From: Manis javanica
Lineage: Eukaryota; Chordata; Mammalia; Pholidota; Manidae
Direction of reading: 5' to 3'
Length of the DNA stretch: 64,000 nucleotides
Assembly (NCBI RefSeq): GCF_040802235.1
Contig: NC_133157.1
Span: 30,149,501 to 30,213,500 of the forward strand
Every line of letters starts with the position of its first letter. Position 1 is the first letter of the stretch. A model generated the notes under the pieces. That model ran no database searches, was not told where the DNA came from, and worked only from the letters and a program-made list of their open reading frames with translations. The position numbers and the translations under genes were made by a program. Below are positions 48,601 to 60,600 of this stretch, in pieces.

Positions 48601-51600
48601 GCAGCAGATTTCTCTCAGAACGGGGTGGGGGTAAGGTTCTAAGCCTCACCTCTGTTGATCCCCAATTCCTTACCTGGTGGACCCCCTGCGACTGTGCCTG
48701 TCTTAGGTTGTTCCTCCCTTGAGGAATCTTACCCGTCTCTGGCTAACCAGTCATCTTCCGGGGCCATACAGGGAAATGTAAAGTTGGTAAGTAAGAGAGA
48801 AGCCTTATTGTTTGAAAAGGTTAGTTTTTTACTTCTTTGCAGATTTATGCCCTGTGGCTTCTATGCCCAGCATTTGTCTTGAGGTAACTTTACCACTTGG
48901 AAGAATTGTGATACACGGTAAATTCGATATGAGGCACGAATTCTATTTATGGGTTGTAATTAGGAAGGAAGAAGAAAAGCTATAGAAGTAGCAGAAAACA
49001 TGGGAAGATTGGTTATTTCTTTGACATATCTTCTTGTATAGTAACTTCAGCATGTATAGGTTTTAAACTACTAATTAAATTGTGCACACACATTAACATA
49101 ATAGGAATGCAGTTACATAACCAAAGCATACTTAAAATTACCAGCCATCTCCAGTGAAACCAAGAAAACCAGGTAGGCACTTTAGGCATTTGTGAAAACT
49201 TATCTATGATATGGTGGATATTATCCAACTGAACTTGAATAGTCTGAGAGAAATCAGACAAATTAAAACAACCATTCCTGTGGACTGTTCACATCCCATA
49301 TGTTCTTTTAACAGTAAATAGTCTGTAGTTGTAAGATTTTGGAGCGCTACAATTTGCACTTCTCCTAATTCTTGGTTGAGTTCCAACAGTGTAGATCCAG
49401 TCAAATTTGTTATTTTACTGTATGCACAGGCCAGCTTAGATATCTTCTTCTTCATTCCCATGGCAAGTCCAGGAACCGGTGGGATGAGTGCATCTACACC
49501 TGTAGCAGTGCGTGGATCTTTGTTGGGGTTTTTTGATGATCATCTTCTGGCATGAGTCTTCCAGAGAGTGCTGATGTTGGAAGTTCTTTTTCATATCGTA
49601 TCTTAGTTCATTTTCGGGGTAGCCAAATTAGGCTTTGATCCTCTGTATAAGCACGAACAAACCCTTTGCTTACACTTTTATATGCCCTTTATACCATTGT
49701 GTAGAACTCATTGGAGGTCACCACACAGGAACTGCTTTTTTTTTTTTTTTTGTTATCATTAATCTACACTTATATGATGAATATTATGTTTACCAGGCTC
49801 TCCCCTATACCAGATCCCCCCTATAAATCCCTTTACAGTCACTGTCCATCAGCATAGCAAAGTGTTGTAGAGTCACTACTTGTCTTCTCTGTGTTGTACA
49901 GCTCTCCCCTTTCTCCCACCCCCCATGCATGCTTATCTTAATACCCCTCTTCTTCCCCCCCCTTATCCCTCCCTACCCACTCATCCTCCCCAGTCCCTTT
50001 CCCTTTGGTACCTGTTAGTCCATTCTTGAGTTCTGTGATTCTGCTGCTGTTTTGTTCCTTCAGTTTTTCCTTTGTTCTTATACTCCACAGATGAGTGAAA
50101 TCATTTGGTATTTCTCTTTCTCAGCTTGGCTTATTTCGCTGAGCATAATACCCTCCAGCTCCATCCATGGTGCTGCAAATGGTAGGATTTGCCCTTTTCT
50201 TATGGCTGAGTAGTATTCCGTTGTGTATATGTACCACATCTTCTTTATCCATTCATCTATCGATGGACATTTAGGTTGCTTCCAATTCTTGGCTATTGTA
50301 AATAGTGCAGCGATAAACATAGGGGTGCATCTGTCTTTCTCAAACTTGATTGCTACATTCTTAGGGTAAATTCCTAGGAGTGGAATTCCTGGGTCAAATG
50401 GTAAGTCTTGAGCATTTTGATGTACCTCCATACTGCTTTCCACAATGGTTGAACTAATTTACATTCCCACCAGCAGTGTAGGAGGGTGCCCCTTTCTCCA
50501 CAGCCTCGCCAACATTTGTTGTTGTTTGTCTTTTGGATGGCAGCCATCCTTACTGGTGGGAGGTGATACCTCATTGTAGTTTTAATTTGCATTTCCCTGA
50601 TAATTAGCGATGTGGAGCATCTTTTCATGTGTCTGTTGGCCATCTGTATTTCTTTTTTAGAGACTGTCTGTTCAGTTCTTCTGCCCATTTTTTAATGGAT
50701 TATTTGTTTTTTGTTTGTTGAGGCGTGTGAGCTCTTTATATATTGTGGATGTCAAGCCTTTATCGGATCTGTCATTTTCAAATATATTCTCCCATACTGT
50801 AGGGTTCCTTTTTGTTCTATTGATGGTGTCTTTTGCTGTACAGAAGCTTTTCAGCTTAATATAGTCCACTTGCTCATTTTTGCTGTTGTTTTCCTTGCCC
50901 GGGAGATATGTTCAAGAAGAGGTCACTCATGTTTATGTCTAAGAGGTTTTTGCCTATGTTTTTTTCAAAGAGTTTAATGGTTTCATGACTTACATTCAGG
51001 TCTTTGATCCATTTTGAGTTTACTTTTGTATATGGGGTTAGGCAATGGTCCAATTTAATTCTTCTACATGTAGCTGTCCAGTTTTGCCAGCACCATCTGT
51101 TGAAGAGACTGTCATTTTGCCATTGTATGTCCATGGCTCTTTTATTGAATATTAATTGACCATATATGTCTGGGTTAATGTCTGGATTCTCTAGTCTTTT
51201 CCATTGGTCTGTGGCTCTGTTCTTGTGCCATTACCAAATTGTCTTGATTACTATGGCTTTATAGTAGAGCTTGAAGTTGGGGCATGAGATCCCCCCTACT
51301 TTATTCTTCTTTCTCAGGATTGCTTTGGCTATTTGGGGTCTTTGGTGTTTCCATATGAATTTTTGAATTATTTGTTCCGGTTCATTGAAGAATGTTGCTG
51401 GTAGTTTCATAGGGATTGCATCAAATCTGTATATTGCTTTGGGTAGGATGGCCATTTTGACAATATTAATTCTTCCTAGCCACGAGCATGGGGTGAGTTT
51501 CCATCTGTTAGTGTCCCCTTTAATTTCTCTTAAGAGTGACTTGTAGTTTTCAGAGTATAAGTCTTTCACTTCTTTGGTTAGGTTTATTCCTAGGCATTTT

Positions 51601-54600
51601 TTTTTGATGCAATTGTGAGTGGAGTTGTTTTCCTGATTTCTCCTTCTATTGGTTCATTGTTAGTGTATAGGAAAGCCACAGATTTCTGTGTGTTGATTTT
51701 GTATCTTGCAACTTTGCTATATTCTGATATCAGTTCTAGTAGTTTTGGGGTGGAGTCTTTAGGGTTTTTTATGTATAGTATCATGTAATCTGCAAATAGT
51801 GACAGTTTCACTTCTTCTTTACCAATCTGGATTCCTTGTATTTCTTTGTTTTGTCTAATTGCCATGGCTAGGACCTGCAGTACTATGTTAAATAACAGTG
51901 GGGAGAGTGGGCATCCCTGTCTAGTTCCTGATCTCAGAGGAAAAGCTTTCAGCTTCTCGCTGTTCAGTATAATGTTGGCTGTGGGTTTATCATAGATGGC
52001 CTTTATTATGTTGAGGTACTTGCCCTCTATTTCCATTTTGCTGAGAGTTTTTATCATGAATGGATGTTGAACTTTGTCAAATGCTTTTTCAGCATCTATG
52101 GAGATGATCATGTGATTTTTGTCTTTCTTTTTGTTGATGTGGTGGATGATGTTGATGGACTTTCAAATGTTGTACCATCCTTGCATCCCTGGGATGAATC
52201 CCACTTGGTCATGGTGTACGATCCTTTTGATGTATTTTTGAATTCGGTTTGCTAATATTTTGTTGAGTATTTTTGCATCTACGTTCATCAGGGATATTGG
52301 TCTGTAGTTTTCTTTTTTGGTGGGGTCTTTGCCTGGTTTTGGTATTAGGGTGATGTTAGCTTCATAGAATGAGTTTGGGAGTATCCCCTCCTCTTCTATC
52401 TTTTGGAAAACTTTAAGGAGAATGGGTATTATGTCTTCCCTGTATGTCTGATAAAATTCTGAGGTGAATCCATCTGGCCTGGGGTTTTGTTTTTTGGTAG
52501 TTTTTTGATTACCCTTTAATTTCATTGTTGGTAATTGGTCTGTTTAGATTCTCTGTTTCTGGGTCAGTCTTGGAAGATTGTATTTTTCTAGGAAGTTGTC
52601 CATTTCTCCTAGATTTCCAAGCTTGTTAGCATATAGGTTTTCATAGTACTCTCTAATAATTCTTTGTATTTCTATGGGGTCCGTCGTGATTTTTCCTTTC
52701 TCGTTTCTGATACTGTTGATTTGTGTTTACTCTCTTTTCCTCTTAATAAGTCTGGCTAGAGGCTTATCTATTTTGTTTATTTTCTTGAAGAACCAGCTCT
52801 TGGTTTCATTGATTTTTGCTATCGTTTTATTCTTCTCAATTTTATTTATTTCTTCTCTGATCTTTATTACGTCCCTCCTTCTGCTGACCATAGGCCTCAT
52901 TTGTTCTTCTTTTTCCAATTTCGATAATTGTGATGTTAGACCATTTATTTGGGATTGTTCTTCCTTTTTTAAATATGCCTGGATTGCTATATACTTTCCT
53001 CTTAAGACTGCTTTTGCTGTGTCCCACAGTAGTTGCGGCTTAGTGTTGTTGTTGTCGTTTGTTTCCATATATTGCTGGATCTCCATTTTGATTTGGTCAT
53101 TGATCCATTGATTATTTAGGAGTGTGTTGTTAAGCCTCCATGTGTTTGTGAGCCTTTTTGCTTTCTTTGTACTATTTATTTCTAGTTTTATGTCTTTGTG
53201 GTCTGAAAAGTTGGTTGGTAGGATTTCCATCTTTTGGAATTTACTGAGGCTCTTTTTGTGGCCTAGTATGTGGTCTATTCTGGAGAATGTTCCATGTGCA
53301 CTTGAGAAGAATGTGTATCCTGTTGCTTTTGGATGTAGAGTTCTGTAGATGTCTATTAGGTCCATCTGTTCTAGTGTGTTGTTCAATGCCTCTGTGTCCT
53401 TACTTATTTTCTGCCCGGTGGATCTATCCTTTGGGGTGAGTGGTGTGTTGAAGTCTCCTAAAATGAATGCATTGCAGTCTATTTCCCTCTTCAGTTCTGT
53501 TAGTATTTGTTTCACATATGCTGGTGCTCCTGTGTTGGGTTCATATATATTTAGAATGGTTATATCCTCTTGCTGGACTGAGCCCTTTATCATTATGTAG
53601 TGTCCTTCTTTATCTCTTGTAACTTTCTTTGTTTTGAAGTCTATTTTGTCTGATATTAGTACTGCAACCCCTGCTTTCTTCTCACTGTTGTTTGCCTAAA
53701 ATATGTTTTTCCATCCCTTGACTTAGTCTGTGTATGTCTTTGGGTTTGAGGTGAGTTTCTTGTAAGCAGCATATAGATGGGTCTTGCTTTTTTATCCATT
53801 CTGTTACTCTGTGTCTTTTGATTGGTGCCTTAAGTCCATTTACATTTAGGGTGACTATTGAGAGATATGTACTTATTGCCATTGCAGGCTTTAGATTCAT
53901 GGTTACCACAGGTTCAAGATTAGCTTCTTTAGTTTCTTACTGTCTAACTTAGCTCGTTTATTCAGCTGTTATATACACTGTCTCAAGATTCTTTTCTTCT
54001 CTCCCTTCTTATTCCTCCTCCTCCATTCTTCATATGTTGTGTGTTTTGTTCTGTGCTCTTTTTAGGAGTGCTCCTATCTAGAGCAGTCCCTGTAAGATGC
54101 CGTGTAGAGGTGGTTTGTGGGAAGCAAATTTCCTCAGCTTTTCTTGTCTGGGAATTGTTTAATCCCGCCATCATATTTAAATGATAGTCGTGCTGGATAC
54201 AGTATCCTTGGTTCAAGGCCCTTCTGTTTCATTGCATTAAATATATCATGCCGTTCTCTTCTGTCCTGTAGGGTTTCTGTCGAGAAGTCTGATGTTCGCC
54301 TGATGGGTTTTCCTTTATAGGTGACCTTTTTCTCTCTAGCTCTCTTTAAAACTCTTTCCTTGTCCTTGATCCTTGCCATTTTAATTATTATGTATCTTGG
54401 TGTTGTCCTTCTTGATCCTTTCTGTTGGGGGTTATGTGTATTTCCGTGGTCTGTTCGATTATTTCCTCCCCCAGTTTGGGGAAGTTTTCAGCAATTATTT
54501 CTTCAAAGAGACTTTCCCTTTTCCTTTCTCTTCTTCTTCTCGTACCCCTATAATACGGATATTATTCCTTTTGGATTGGTCACATAAATCTCTTAGTATT

Positions 54601-57600
54601 GTTTCGTTCCTGGAGATCCTTTTATCTCTCTTTATGTCAGCTTCTATACGTTCCTGTTCTCTGGTTTCTATTCCTTCAATGGCCTCTTGCATCTTATCCG
54701 TTCTGCTTATAAATCCTTCCAGGGATTGTTTCACTTCTGTGCTCTCCTTCCTGACATCTGTGATCTCCCTCTGGACTTCATCCCATTGCTCTTGCATTTT
54801 TCTCTGCATCTCATCCCATTGCTCTTGCATTTTTCTCTGCATCTCTGTCAGCATGTTCATGATTTTTATTTTGAATTCTTTTTCAGGAAGACTGGTTAGG
54901 TCTGTCTCCTCAGGTGTTGTCTGTCTCTGTGATCTTTGTCTGCCTGTAGTTTTGCCTTTTCATGGTGATAGAGATAGTTTGCACAGCTGGTACGAGTGAC
55001 AGCTGGAAGAGCTTTCCTTCTTGTTAGTTTGTGGCCTTCCTCCTCTGGGAGAAAAGCGACCTCTAGTGGCTTGTGCTTGGCAGCTGTGCGCAGACAGTGC
55101 TTCTGCTTCCTGCCCGGTTGCCATGGAGTTTATCTGCTGTGCTCTGGGTGTGGCCTGTCTCCGGCTGTTCCTCCAAAATGGTGGAGCCCTGTTGGAGGGG
55201 GAGCGGCTGGGAGGCTATTATCTCCCTAAGGAGCCTCTGTGCTCCCTGCTGCCCAGGGGGTTAGAGTGCCCAGAGATCCCCAGATTCCCTGCCTCTGTGC
55301 TATGTGTCCTGTCCTGCCCCTTTAAGACTTCCAAAAAGCACTCTCCAAACCATAGCAACAACAGCAACAACGAAAGAAAAAAAAAAATTAAACAGATAAT
55401 TAAAAAAAAAAGAAAGAACGCGCAATTTTCTTCGTCCTCAGGCGCCGGTCTCAGGCACCCGCTCACCAGTCTTGCTGCCCTGTTTCCCTAGTATTGGGGT
55501 CCCTGTCCCTTTAAGGCTTCCAAAAAGCACTCGCCAAAAAAAAAAAAAAAAAAAAAAAAAAGCTGCTCCCGTTTCTTTGTTCTCCGGCGTCGGCCTCAGG
55601 CACCCACTCACTGGTCCTTCCGCCCTGTTTCCTTAGTATCCAGGTACCCGCGCATGCACTTTGTCTGTGCTCTGGTCCGGAATCCTGGGGTTGGGTGTTC
55701 AGCAGTCCTGGGCTCCCTCCCTACTGACTCCTCTCCTCCCGCTGGGGGCTGGGGGGAGGGGCGCTTGGGTCCCGCCGGGCCGGGGCTTGTATCTTACCCC
55801 CTTCGCGAGGCGCTGGGTTCTCGCAGGTGTGGATGTGGTCTGGATGTTGTCCTGTGTCCTCTGGTCTCTATTTTAGGAAGAGTTGTCTGTTCTATTTTCA
55901 TAGATAAATATGGTTTTGGGAGGAGATTTCTGCTGCTCTACTCACGCCGCCATCTTCTCTGCCTGTAATAGTTCCTTTTTATATTCTTCTTACCTTTTAA
56001 TTCAATAAAAATGGCTTCATAATAAAGTTTTGTGTGCATATCTGTATATATTCTGGTACTATTAGGTAAGAGACACTTCAACCTAGAAATTAAGTGTATA
56101 AAACCTTAAAAAGAAGTCTTTTTTTATATATTAAAAATAAAAACACAAAAAACCTTCATGTCTAAATTGGATCACATTACCATGGCTGTTCTGAAACTGT
56201 AGTGCAAGCAAGGTCATGGTTGTGACACATACTAGTTTCTGTAAACATAGTAATGTGCAGAAGTGAGGACTGTGTATATATGTGTATGTTTGTGTACACA
56301 TATATACTTGTATTAGTATTTATTTTTATCTTGAAACAGTGTCAAACTTAGAGAGAAATTACAATAAAAACTTTGTTTTCTTGACAGACATATAATGCTC
56401 ATAGCCCGTACTTTTTTGTGTGTATCTTACAAAGAAGATCATTGTATTACATAAGCATGATAAGTCATCCAAACTAGGAAATTGACATTGGTGCACTGTG
56501 TCATATAATCTTTGAACCTTACTTGTGTTTTGCCAGTTGTCCCTGTAATGTCTTAAAGGGTCCAGCTGAAATCATTCATTGCATTTAGTCATGTATGTTT
56601 AGTCTCCTTAAATCTGGAATAGTTCGTCAGTCTTCCCTTGTCTTTTGTTGACTTTGATAATTTTGAAGAACACAGGAAAGTTATTTTGTAAAATTTGCTT
56701 CTGTTTGGATTTATGTTTCCTCAAGGTTAGATTCAAGTTATGTAAATTTGGTGGGAATATGACACAGGTGATGGTGCTCATATCCTGTCAGGGGGTGCAT
56801 GGTTTTGATTTGTCATGTACTTCTGTCATTTGATTAAATGGTATTTGGCTGCAGTAAAAATACTGTTTAATTTTTCCTCTTTGTAATTAATATTTTATGA
56901 TCAGATACTTTGAAGCAATGTAAGTATCATATTCTTTTTTTACTCTATTCATTTATTTGTGTTAGTATGGTTTCTTATTTTATTGAGTAGGTTAAAACTC
57001 CTTGTAGTTATTACTAATTTTGATAATCTCCTGTTTGCCATTGGCACTCCCTTGAAGCTGGTTGCTTTGTTCTTTTGACATGTCCTCATTTTTCTCTGAG
57101 TATTTCCTTTCTTGTACCAAAGATTGTTCCAGATTCATATTGTACTTTCCCTGGGTTAGCCCTACAATCACGTATTTCCTGAAGAAGCCCAGTTTTCCTT
57201 CAAGAAGAGAATGGTATTTAGAGACCAACTTCTGGACTGTCTTTGTGGTCATTGCTGTTGGATGTTGCTATTCCTACACCTTCTCAGTGGATAGAAATCA
57301 GGAGTTTACCACTACTGGGTTCATTCTAGTTGTCGCCTTTTCCTTTTGTAACTGCCTTTTCTGATTGTGGGAAAGCTAGCTTCTGTTTACTTACTATATT
57401 TACTTGATCAGTTCCTCTGCCTGTAGTCAGTCTCCTTTTGGTGCTGCCCCTCTTCTCACTCCATTTGAATTCCAGCCCTTGGGGACAGTCTGCCTCTACT
57501 TTTTCATGGATAGTTCTTGCCACTCCAGTTCTCCCACCCACTTCAGTGCTGATGTTTACCTAGTTCAGCCCCACTCAAAGACTTAGATCAGAAAGGGACA

Positions 57601-60600
57601 GGGAAGCAGAAGGGAAGGGTTTAAGTGGGTATTTATTATTGAATGGGTCTTTTTAAATGTGATTTATTTCTTATTAATAAAAATAAGGACTGTGCTTGTT
57701 TTGAGGTAAAAAGATAGCATTAGAAATACAGTTGACCCTTGAACAACACTGGTTTAAATGGCATGGGCATACTTCTATGTGGATTTTTTACAGTAAATAT
57801 ATTAAACTTTTTGGAGATTTATAACAATTTGAAAAAACCTTTTCTTTAGCTTACTTAATTGTAAGAACATGGTATATAATACACATAGCATAAAATATGT
57901 GTAAATTGACTCTATGAGTGAGTACAGCTTTTGTTAAAATAGTAGGCTATTAGTCATTTAGTTCTGCAGGAGCCAAAGTTACATGCAGATTTTTCACTGC
58001 ATGGGCGTCAGCACCCTTCACTCCTGCTTTGTTAAGGGTTATGTTGTTACTATAAGTATAAAAACTAAGAAAAATTGCCATGTGAAAACAGAGGTATCAA
58101 TGTACAAGAGGTTTTATAGAGAAATAATGCATTGAGCTGTTGGTTTTTGAGGGTTGACTGACAGTTCTCTTAAATTTAGCTTGATTGTCCTCTTCCTAGA
58201 GTGATACTCTTCTTTCCATCAGTCCTTGTCTCTCCGTGTGATTTTTCTGTGTATTTCATTTTTGGCACTATACTTCATCAGTTTCTGCAGTTGTGTTACG
58301 ATGTCTCTGAAGGACTAGATACTGGTCCTCTCATTTTCTTGATAGCTTAGAAAATTTAAAGTACCAGGGACTTGACTCCCACTTCCCTCTTACTTTGCTG
58401 CTTTTCCTGTAGACTGTTTTCCTTTTACCATTGGGGAGTAGGAGGCAGTGTTACAATTTATTTGAATAAGATAGTACTATTTTCTGGATCATTAAGTATT
58501 TTCCTGTATGTTTTCCACCAAATGTAGAAAAGGCTTTAATCAGCTTTTTTTTTCACATCACTCAGATCTTTCAGTTGTAATGCTTACATAGTGTCTCTAC
58601 TTCAGCAGATTGTAAGCTATTTTGAGGGCTGAGAGAGAGGAGTTTCTTGTTCTGTCCTTCCTGTGCATGGCACCTAATAGGATGAGCTCAGTGCTCATTA
58701 ATGTCTAATAAATGAATTATGTGGAAAATCAGCCCATATGTGAGGTTTGTTTGATCTTTGACACTCGTATTTTCAAAGTCATTTTTTGTTTTCTATTACT
58801 GTGTAGAGCAAGTAGGTTAAAAAAAACACACAAAATTTCATTGAACTCGTTTCTGACCTAAAATGTCCTTATTTGGTTATTGGTTTTCTCCTTTGCTGAC
58901 AGACAGTTTGTCACAATTTATTGGTCATCCCTGCCCGAAACCAGAGCTTTGATATCCTACAAAGTGCCATCAGTAAGCATTTGGTGAGTATACTTAAATT
59001 TTTTTCTGTTACACAAAAAAGCATAGAAATTCATTGTTTAAGATTGGGTGTGCCATAGTCAAGGAGAGAGGGAGTATCCAGAATTCTAAGCTTAATAATT
59101 CCCTGGCCTCTCACAGCATGATGCTGTGGTGAAACCTGAGAAATCTTGGTGTTTTTCCTGGCTGTTACTAATTACTTCTGTCATCTTGGGAAAATCCCCT
59201 TTTCTTAGGACTTTCTACATCTGTGAAATTAAGGGCCTTAAAATTGTACCTCAGTTCCTTCTGACTTGTAATGCTCTAATTAACGTGCTTGGTGTCAGTG
59301 TATTGGAAATTCAGCATCAAACTAGGGTCTAATTTCCATCTAGAAGGTTTGGGATCTAAAGTAGGGATTGTCACCTGACAGGCTCAAGTCCTGGTTACTG
59401 GAAGCAGTGAGATCAGCCATGAGACTGACTTGTCTTCTGGCCAGTGGGTGTCCTTTGTTTCCATTAGTATTAAATTCACATTTAGTATGCCTTGGTTTTT
59501 GCTATTAAATTCCTCCAAATTTTACACTTTGACTTTTGGCTTTTTATTACAATAATGAATTATAGTGCAAGGGAGGGCTCCCCAAGTTTTATCTTCCCTG
59601 GGGCTTTCACTTGTTTGGATTTGATAGGCACATCTACACCCTTTTTATCTTTTGAAATGTTATTTCCCTTGAGTTGGAAAGTACTGCTTTGAATTCACAG
59701 TCCTCTTTCTTCCTGCTATCAAACTTCTGATCCTTTTCCCTTCTGTCTCCAAAGTTCTCCACCTTTTTTTTTTCACCACCACTCCAGAGATATATGCTTT
59801 CCTTTGACTACATTCTTTACTCTAGTAAAAGAGCAACATGCCAGTCAGTCTTGACCACTGTTTTCACACAGCCTGATGGAAAGGTTAAGACCTCAGAGCC
59901 TGCAGACTTTTTTTATGGCAACAGTAGTTTCTAGGAGATTTAAGCCATGCATACATACAGTTACAAGTTAGAGTCCACCTTAATGACAGTTTATACAGTA
60001 GAGTCCAGATGAGTTAGCATACTGTGATGTCCCTTATCTAGGTGTTGGGGCAGTAAAGCAGTTCAGTGTTCAGTATAGTAATATCTTACCACCTCCAGTA
60101 CAGGTATTTTCTATTGTCATGTCTGAATGACCAGCTTAATCAAAGGGCAGGGGAAAGCTGATGGTAAAATGAACTCTGTTTTTACATTTAATTACCTGGG
60201 ATAGGGGTGTTGCTACATACTGGAGTTTACCAGTCTGAAAAATGTGAAGATCATGTAAGTGTGATTGTTAGTATCAAGATTTTCTTTGGATACATGAAAT
60301 AATCCTTTTAAATAGTAGTATTTTTGACCATTAGTAGAATTTTAGTAGAATTGTAATGTCTAGAACATTTCAGAAGATGTTATCATGATGGGAGGCAGTA
60401 GATTTTTTTGTGTTAAAAGTATTTCTTGAGTTTGTATGTTTTCAAAGTCATTTAATGTAGGGATTAAATTCTGAAAGGAAAAGAGGATCTTAAGGTGTGG
60501 TAGGTTGGCATGCATGTATTAAGCAAATACTAGTTTTCAGTAGAAGTGGTATATGGTTAACTTTACAGTTAATGTGGTTGGTTGTATCCTTGGGGAAAGG

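Larger units (their letters stand above)
48112..49736 (-). mobile_element. ERV-derived segment, copy 2 (possible integrase end, Env TM remnant, CTE-like motif, LTR to poly(A) site)
   Basis: Minus strand, 5' to 3': a possible integrase C-terminal remnant (about 49,700-49,618), Env TM remnant (49,461-49,013), a 575-bp post-env region with the CTE-like motif (48,737-48,697), a PPT-like agagaaa (48,437-48,431) and LTR start TGTGG at 48,430. It ends at about 48,119 in A residues with no U5. The SU part of env is missing. The poly(A) signal has decayed to an A8 run (48,131-48,138). The betaretrovirus/type-D affinity is inferred from the CTE and TM type. Confidence 0.7.
47836..55965 (-). mobile_element. 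8.1 kb composite insertion: full-length L1 + ERV segment + L1 3' end, one target-site duplication
   Basis: The 14-bp direct repeat taatagttcctttt lies at 47,822-47,835 and at 55,966-55,979, immediately outside a poly(T) tract (3' end) and the exact 5' start of a full-length L1. Inside, on the minus strand 5' to 3', are an L1 (55,965-49,737) with its own A-tail, an ERV segment (49,736-48,112), a T-rich/(TTCA)n zone, and an older L1 3' end (about 48,010-47,851) with a terminal A-tail. A single retrotransposition with 3' transduction explains all of this. Nested later insertions into a first L1 would be the alternative. Confidence 0.7.
49737..55965 (-). mobile_element. Full-length L1 (LINE-1), coding-defective
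   Basis: About 6.2 kb from the 5' start (minus CAGGCAGAGAAGATGGCGGC, with a YY1-type CCGCCATCTT at 55,947-55,956 on +) to the 3' A-tail (T-tract 49,737-49,752 on +). It has a 1-kb 5'UTR (55,965-54,964), ORF1 (54,963 to about 54,130), ORF2 (about 53,882-50,078) and a 330-bp 3'UTR. Both ORFs carry frameshifts and stops. Gene content and lengths are those of a complete mammalian L1. It is antisense to TEX10. Confidence 0.93.
40352..58902 (+). other. TEX10: TEX10 intron 11, 18.5 kb, greatly enlarged by retroelements
   Basis: Holds an old antisense L1 (43.0-45.95 kb), a hAT element (46.3-46.5 kb), an old sense L1 fragment (47.09-47.49 kb), the 8.1 kb composite insertion (47.84-55.97 kb), an old L1-like block (56.3-56.85 kb), MER2 (57.73-58.04 kb) and an L2/MIR-type end (58.6-58.72 kb). 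The stretch 40.4-43.0 kb shows nothing definite. Confidence 0.88.

Noticed and set aside
55045..55072. CTCF-like site in the L1 5'UTR (minus CCACTAGAGGTCGC)
   Set aside because: One core position deviates (GGTC for GGC context), so it was not listed as a site.
47836..55965. Composite as a complete endogenous provirus
   Set aside because: No gag, protease or reverse transcriptase of retroviral type and no second LTR. The long reading frames are L1.
52674..55968. Long + strand open frames opposite the L1 (for example 54,397-54,999 and 55,021-55,491)
   Set aside because: They are complements of L1 ORF1, ORF2 and the GC-rich 5'UTR. No independent coding signal.
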